NCBI GenBank assembly: GCA_964609615.1
Contig: CAZSRL010000035.1
Span: 1-6,954 of the forward strand
DNA from: CAZSRL01 sp964609615
Lineage (GTDB): Bacteria > Bacillota_I > Bacilli_A > RF39 > UBA660
Reading direction: 5' to 3'
DNA: 6,954 nt
The first letter of the stretch is position 1. Each line of letters begins with the position of its first letter. The translations under genes and the position numbers were made by a program. Shown here one piece after another: positions 4,239-6,954 of this stretch. Below the pieces are notes generated by a model that was given only the letters and a program-made list of their open reading frames with translations, was not told the origin of the DNA and searched no databases.

Positions 4239-6954
4239 TTAATACTTGTTGTATATCCTATAGAAAAATACAGCTGCTTCTGCTCTTGTAGTATTACCTA
4301 GAGGATTAATCTTATCTCCATTGCCTACAATCAAATTATTTTTTACTAATGCTGCAACACTGCTTACTGCATAGTCAGACACAAGAGATTTATCAGTATA
4401 TTTTTCAAGTTCAATAATTGTAGCTTGATTTTCCAGTTTTTTTGCAACTCTTAAAGCATTACTTGTAAGTACCATCATGTCCTGTCTAGTAATGTTTGCA
4501 TCAGGGCTGAATTTATTGTTTCCAGTACCATTGGTAATGCCAAGTTTTTTCGCTATACCAATTTCTTGATAATAATAAGTATCACTGCTAATATCATCGA
4601 AATTCTCATCTACCCACGCCTCAACACCAAGAGTTCTAACTAAATAATAAAGGAAATCACCCCTTGTAATGCTCATTTGTGGAGCATATTCTTTTTCTGA
4701 TACTCCTTTTAACACTCCCTTGGATGTTAATACCTCTATAGGTTTTTTAGCCCATGTCACACCTTCCAGATCATCAAAGGTTTTTATTACATACGAAACT
4801 GCAAATTGACCAAAGTGAGTAGTAGTAAAAGTGACTTTACCTGTATCCTTATTATATCGTCCATTGGGTACTGAAACTACATTTCCATCACCATTAATAT
4901 ACCAAACTACAATATGTTCCAAATCATTCAGTTCCTCAACTGTAGGAGTATATGGTATGGATATTGATACAGGTGCATTTGGATTGTCCCAAGCTATTTG
5001 ATTTCCATCTACTACAAGTGAAAGTTGGATAACGGGCTTATTCTTTAGTTGTTTTTGTAATTCTATTGGTAGCGTTGAATTTTCTATAGTTTTTATTGTT
5101 AATTTTACTTTGTCTGTCTTATCCATTTGAATATTTTCAATCATATTCTTCGGAACAACAATTGTACCTAACTCTGTATCCATTGAAATATGTATATCTT
5201 CTTTAGCAGAGGATAACCCATCCTTGGTAAATGATAATGTATATGACGATGCACCTTTTATCTTTGGAATGGAAATTGCCATGCTTTCTGATATATTTTC
5301 AAAAATAGTTTTGCTTATTTCAGTTTCTACATTGTTAGTTGCTGAGTTAAATTGTAATGGCAGTTTAAATGTATCGGATACAATAGTTGTAATTGGATTA
5401 TATTTATCTGTTGATGACTTTGGCTTATTATAGTGCACTTCGTATGGAATTGATGCATTTTCTGCACTGTCAGCAATATAAACCTGATAATAGCCATAAT
5501 CCAAACCTGATAATTCAATTTCTGCATCATATGACCAACCAAAATCTACTTTTAATATTTCATCTAATTCATCAAGTTGTCCTTTATTTAAATATATGGT
5601 ATCTGTTTTTGGAATTAAATATATTGTGCCATATATTTCATAGTCATCCATAGAAATATATAACACATTATTTTTTATATATGAATCTGTTATTAATGGC
5701 GGAATATTATCTATTATCATTTCTGAATTAATATCAATATTCTTTCTCTTCGGATACGTACTAACCCAATCAGTAATTGCCTTATATCCGGGTTTGCTCA
5801 ATATATAATCAATACGATAATAATTATTATGGATAATTACTCCATATACTTCCTGATCATTTGTCAGCCAACTGTCATTAGTAACTATAATCAAATTACC
5901 ATCTTTATAAGCCTCTATTTTTATCTTTACGCCAGATAATCCTGATGTGCTAAATCTAATATAGGTTAAATCATTACCTGAATCGTCCTTTAGAGTTCCT
6001 GAATCCATTCCGGCATAACCATATCCAATATTTTCAGCATAATCTTCTATATCTCCTGAAGCAATAATTACTGGTGTTCCAGTTACAGTAACATTGCATC
6101 CTGCGCCGTAACAACCTCCACCTATTCCTGCTGCTTTATTGCCACCAGTTGCTGTTATAGTTCCTCCATTTAAGATTATAGTGCCGCCATCACCATTATA
6201 ACCTCCACCAATACCAGCCCCATTGTCACCACCTGTTGCTGTAATAGTTCCCCCGTTTAAAATTATGGTGCCTCCTGCTTGAAAAGAATATCCGCCGATG
6301 CCTGCTCCAGCTCCGCCACCCTTAGCTTCTATAATTCCATCATTAATTATTAATGTGTCGATAGGACCAAGATATCTTTCTCCGCAGCTTATACCCGCAC
6401 TGTAGCCTTCGCTTTCTGCAGTTATAATTCCTCCGTTTATATTTATTATGCTTCCGTTTATATTGCTGTCATTTCCATTGAAACCTATTCCTGGTCCGCT
6501 ATCACCAATTGCTGATATTGTTCCTCCATATATTGTAATAGTGCCGCTTAGGCTATTGTCTCCACCCCCAATAGCTGCCCCAAAATTAGTACTGCCTTTT
6601 GCATTAATAATTCCTCCACTAATATTAATTGTCACTCCAGTACCTTCCTGGCCAGTGCCTATTCCTGCTCCTCTATCTCCACCGCTTGCTATAATTTTTC
6701 CACCAATTATGTTTATAGTTCCAGCGTCTCCTTGATAGCCTCCTCCTATTCCTGCTCCATAATAATCACCAGTTGCAGTTACTGTTCCTCCGTTTATAGT
6801 AATAGTTCCAACAGGAGCATTACCGCCGCCACCTATTCCTGCTCCATAATTTCCACTTGTAGCTGTAATGGTTCCTCCGCTTATGGTTATATTTACACCG
6901 CCACCGCCTGAACCACCACCCCCAATACCTGCACCAATTCTACTATTAGCTGTA
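4239..6954 (-). CDS. Cell-surface protein with glycine-rich beta-repeats and three C-terminal SLH domains (5' end outside window)
   Basis: The frame is open from the window edge to the TAA at 4241-4239, giving 904 visible residues. The first in-window candidate start, a GTG at 6635, is inside a repeat and not the start. Residues 1 to about 302 are ten glycine-rich repeats with cores such as GAGIGGG and INGGTITATGG, expected to stack as a right-handed beta-solenoid. Residues about 330-720 are a beta-rich linker that I do not recognise; its end (TTTHFGQFAVSYV) resembles segments that often precede SLH domains. Three SLH domains follow at about 725-776, 785-837 and 851-904, with the signature motifs ITRGD, ITRQD and TTRAE. 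SLH trimers anchor proteins non-covalently to pyruvylated secondary cell-wall polymers, so this protein should be displayed on the envelope, probably for adhesion or glycan binding. A signal peptide must lie upstream, out of view. Its GC content is clearly higher than that of the neighbouring helicase. The anchoring call is secure; the ligand is unknown. Confidence 0.93.
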   Translation of the reverse strand, partial: TANSRIGAGIGGGGSGGGGVNITISGGTITATSGNYGAGIGGGGNAPVGTITINGGTVTATGDYYGAGIGGGYQGDAGTINIIGGKIIASGGDRGAGIGTGQEGTGVTINISGGIINAKGSTNFGAAIGGGDNSLSGTITIYGGTISAIGDSGPGIGFNGNDSNINGSIININGGIITAESEGYSAGISCGERYLGPIDTLIINDGIIEAKGGGAGAGIGGYSFQAGGTIILNGGTITATGGDNGAGIGGGYNGDGGTIILNGGTITATGGNKAAGIGGGCYGAGCNVTVTGTPVIIASGDIEDYAENIGYGYAGMDSGTLKDDSGNDLTYIRFSTSGLSGVKIKIEAYKDGNLIIVTNDSWLTNDQEVYGVIIHNNYYRIDYILSKPGYKAITDWVSTYPKRKNIDINSEMIIDNIPPLITDSYIKNNVLYISMDDYEIYGTIYLIPKTDTIYLNKGQLDELDEILKVDFGWSYDAEIELSGLDYGYYQVYIADSAENASIPYEVHYNKPKSSTDKYNPITTIVSDTFKLPLQFNSATNNVETEISKTIFENISESMAISIPKIKGASSYTLSFTKDGLSSAKEDIHISMDTELGTIVVPKNMIENIQMDKTDKVKLTIKTIENSTLPIELQKQLKNKPVIQLSLVVDGNQIAWDNPNAPVSISIPYTPTVEELNDLEHIVVWYINGDGNVVSVPNGRYNKDTGKVTFTTTHFGQFAVSYVIKTFDDLEGVTWAKKPIEVLTSKGVLKGVSEKEYAPQMSITRGDFLYYLVRTLGVEAWVDENFDDISSDTYYYQEIGIAKKLGITNGTGNNKFSPDANITRQDMMVLTSNALRVAKKLENQATIIELEKYTDKSLVSDYAVSSVAALVKNNLIVGNGDKINPLGNTTRAEAAVFFYRIYNKY
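6048..6954 (-). repeat. Ten visible tandem ~29-residue Gly-rich beta-solenoid-type repeats in the SLH protein
   Basis: Each unit of 28-31 residues follows the pattern G-A-G-I-G-G-G, a variable polar loop, G-T-I-T-I, N-G-G-T-I and T-A-T-G-G. Units 8 and 9 share the identical stretch GTIILNGGTITATGG. Units 6 and 7 are the most diverged (GPGIGFNG and SAGISCGE), and unit 10 degenerates into GTPVIIASGD. The array continues past the window edge, so the total number is unknown. Periodic DNA of this kind is prone to copy-number change and to collapse in assembly. Confidence 0.88.

Noticed and set aside
5224..5653. Short frames on both strands inside the SLH gene
   Set aside because: They overlap the convincing SLH reading frame and have low-complexity or biased composition with no domain signal.
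6633..6635. GTG as the start of the SLH gene
   Set aside because: The frame stays open to the window edge, and the repeats continue upstream without a break. This codon encodes an internal valine.
6448..6735. Proline/isoleucine-rich plus-strand frame
   Set aside because: It is the complement of glycine (GGN) codons in the repeat array: the periodic repeats keep the opposite strand open.
1..6954. CRISPR arrays, tRNA/rRNA genes and insertion sequences
   Set aside because: I saw no regularly spaced DNA repeats with unique spacers, no tRNA-like cloverleaf and no transposase. The only periodic repeats are the coding ones in the SLH protein.

Overview
The window is AT-rich bacterial DNA with every recognisable gene on the minus strand. 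It most likely comes from a low-GC, Gram-positive, anaerobic Firmicute of the class Clostridia. The grounds are the base composition, a surface protein ending in three S-layer homology (SLH) domains, a HelD-type helicase and a WYL-type regulator remnant. This is an inference from gene content, and I cannot name a genus.

Layout from right to left, in the direction of transcription. Positions 6954-4239 hold the 3' part of a large cell-surface gene. At least ten glycine-rich repeats of about 29 residues are followed by an unrecognised beta-rich middle and three C-terminal SLH domains; the true start lies outside the window. The intergenic gap 4238-3952 contains a rho-independent terminator (4099-4134), a near-perfect 22-bp inverted repeat (4038-4086) and a strong sigma-70/sigma-A-type promoter (TTGAAA, 17 bp, TATAAT). 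That promoter serves a 1046-residue superfamily 1 helicase/ATPase of the HelD/UvrD-like group (3951-811), which carries an unusually long coiled-coil-rich insertion between helicase motifs I and II.

Sixteen bases after the helicase stop, behind its own ribosome binding site, lies a second cistron (794-473). It is not intact. Its 42-residue N-terminal frame stops, and a different frame continues with what looks like the rest of the same protein. I read it as a broken EVE-like (PUA-superfamily) gene with an internal deletion. Directly after it comes a WYL-domain fragment (456-61) that has lost its DNA-binding N-terminus and part of its C-terminus.

The SLH gene looks like ordinary cell-envelope content. 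The helicase, EVE-like remnant and WYL remnant together look like a decaying accessory, possibly anti-phage, cluster: EVE domains read modified bases, and WYL regulators often control defence genes. The helicase is the only complete gene left. Whether it ever worked with the EVE-like protein is inference from operon structure.
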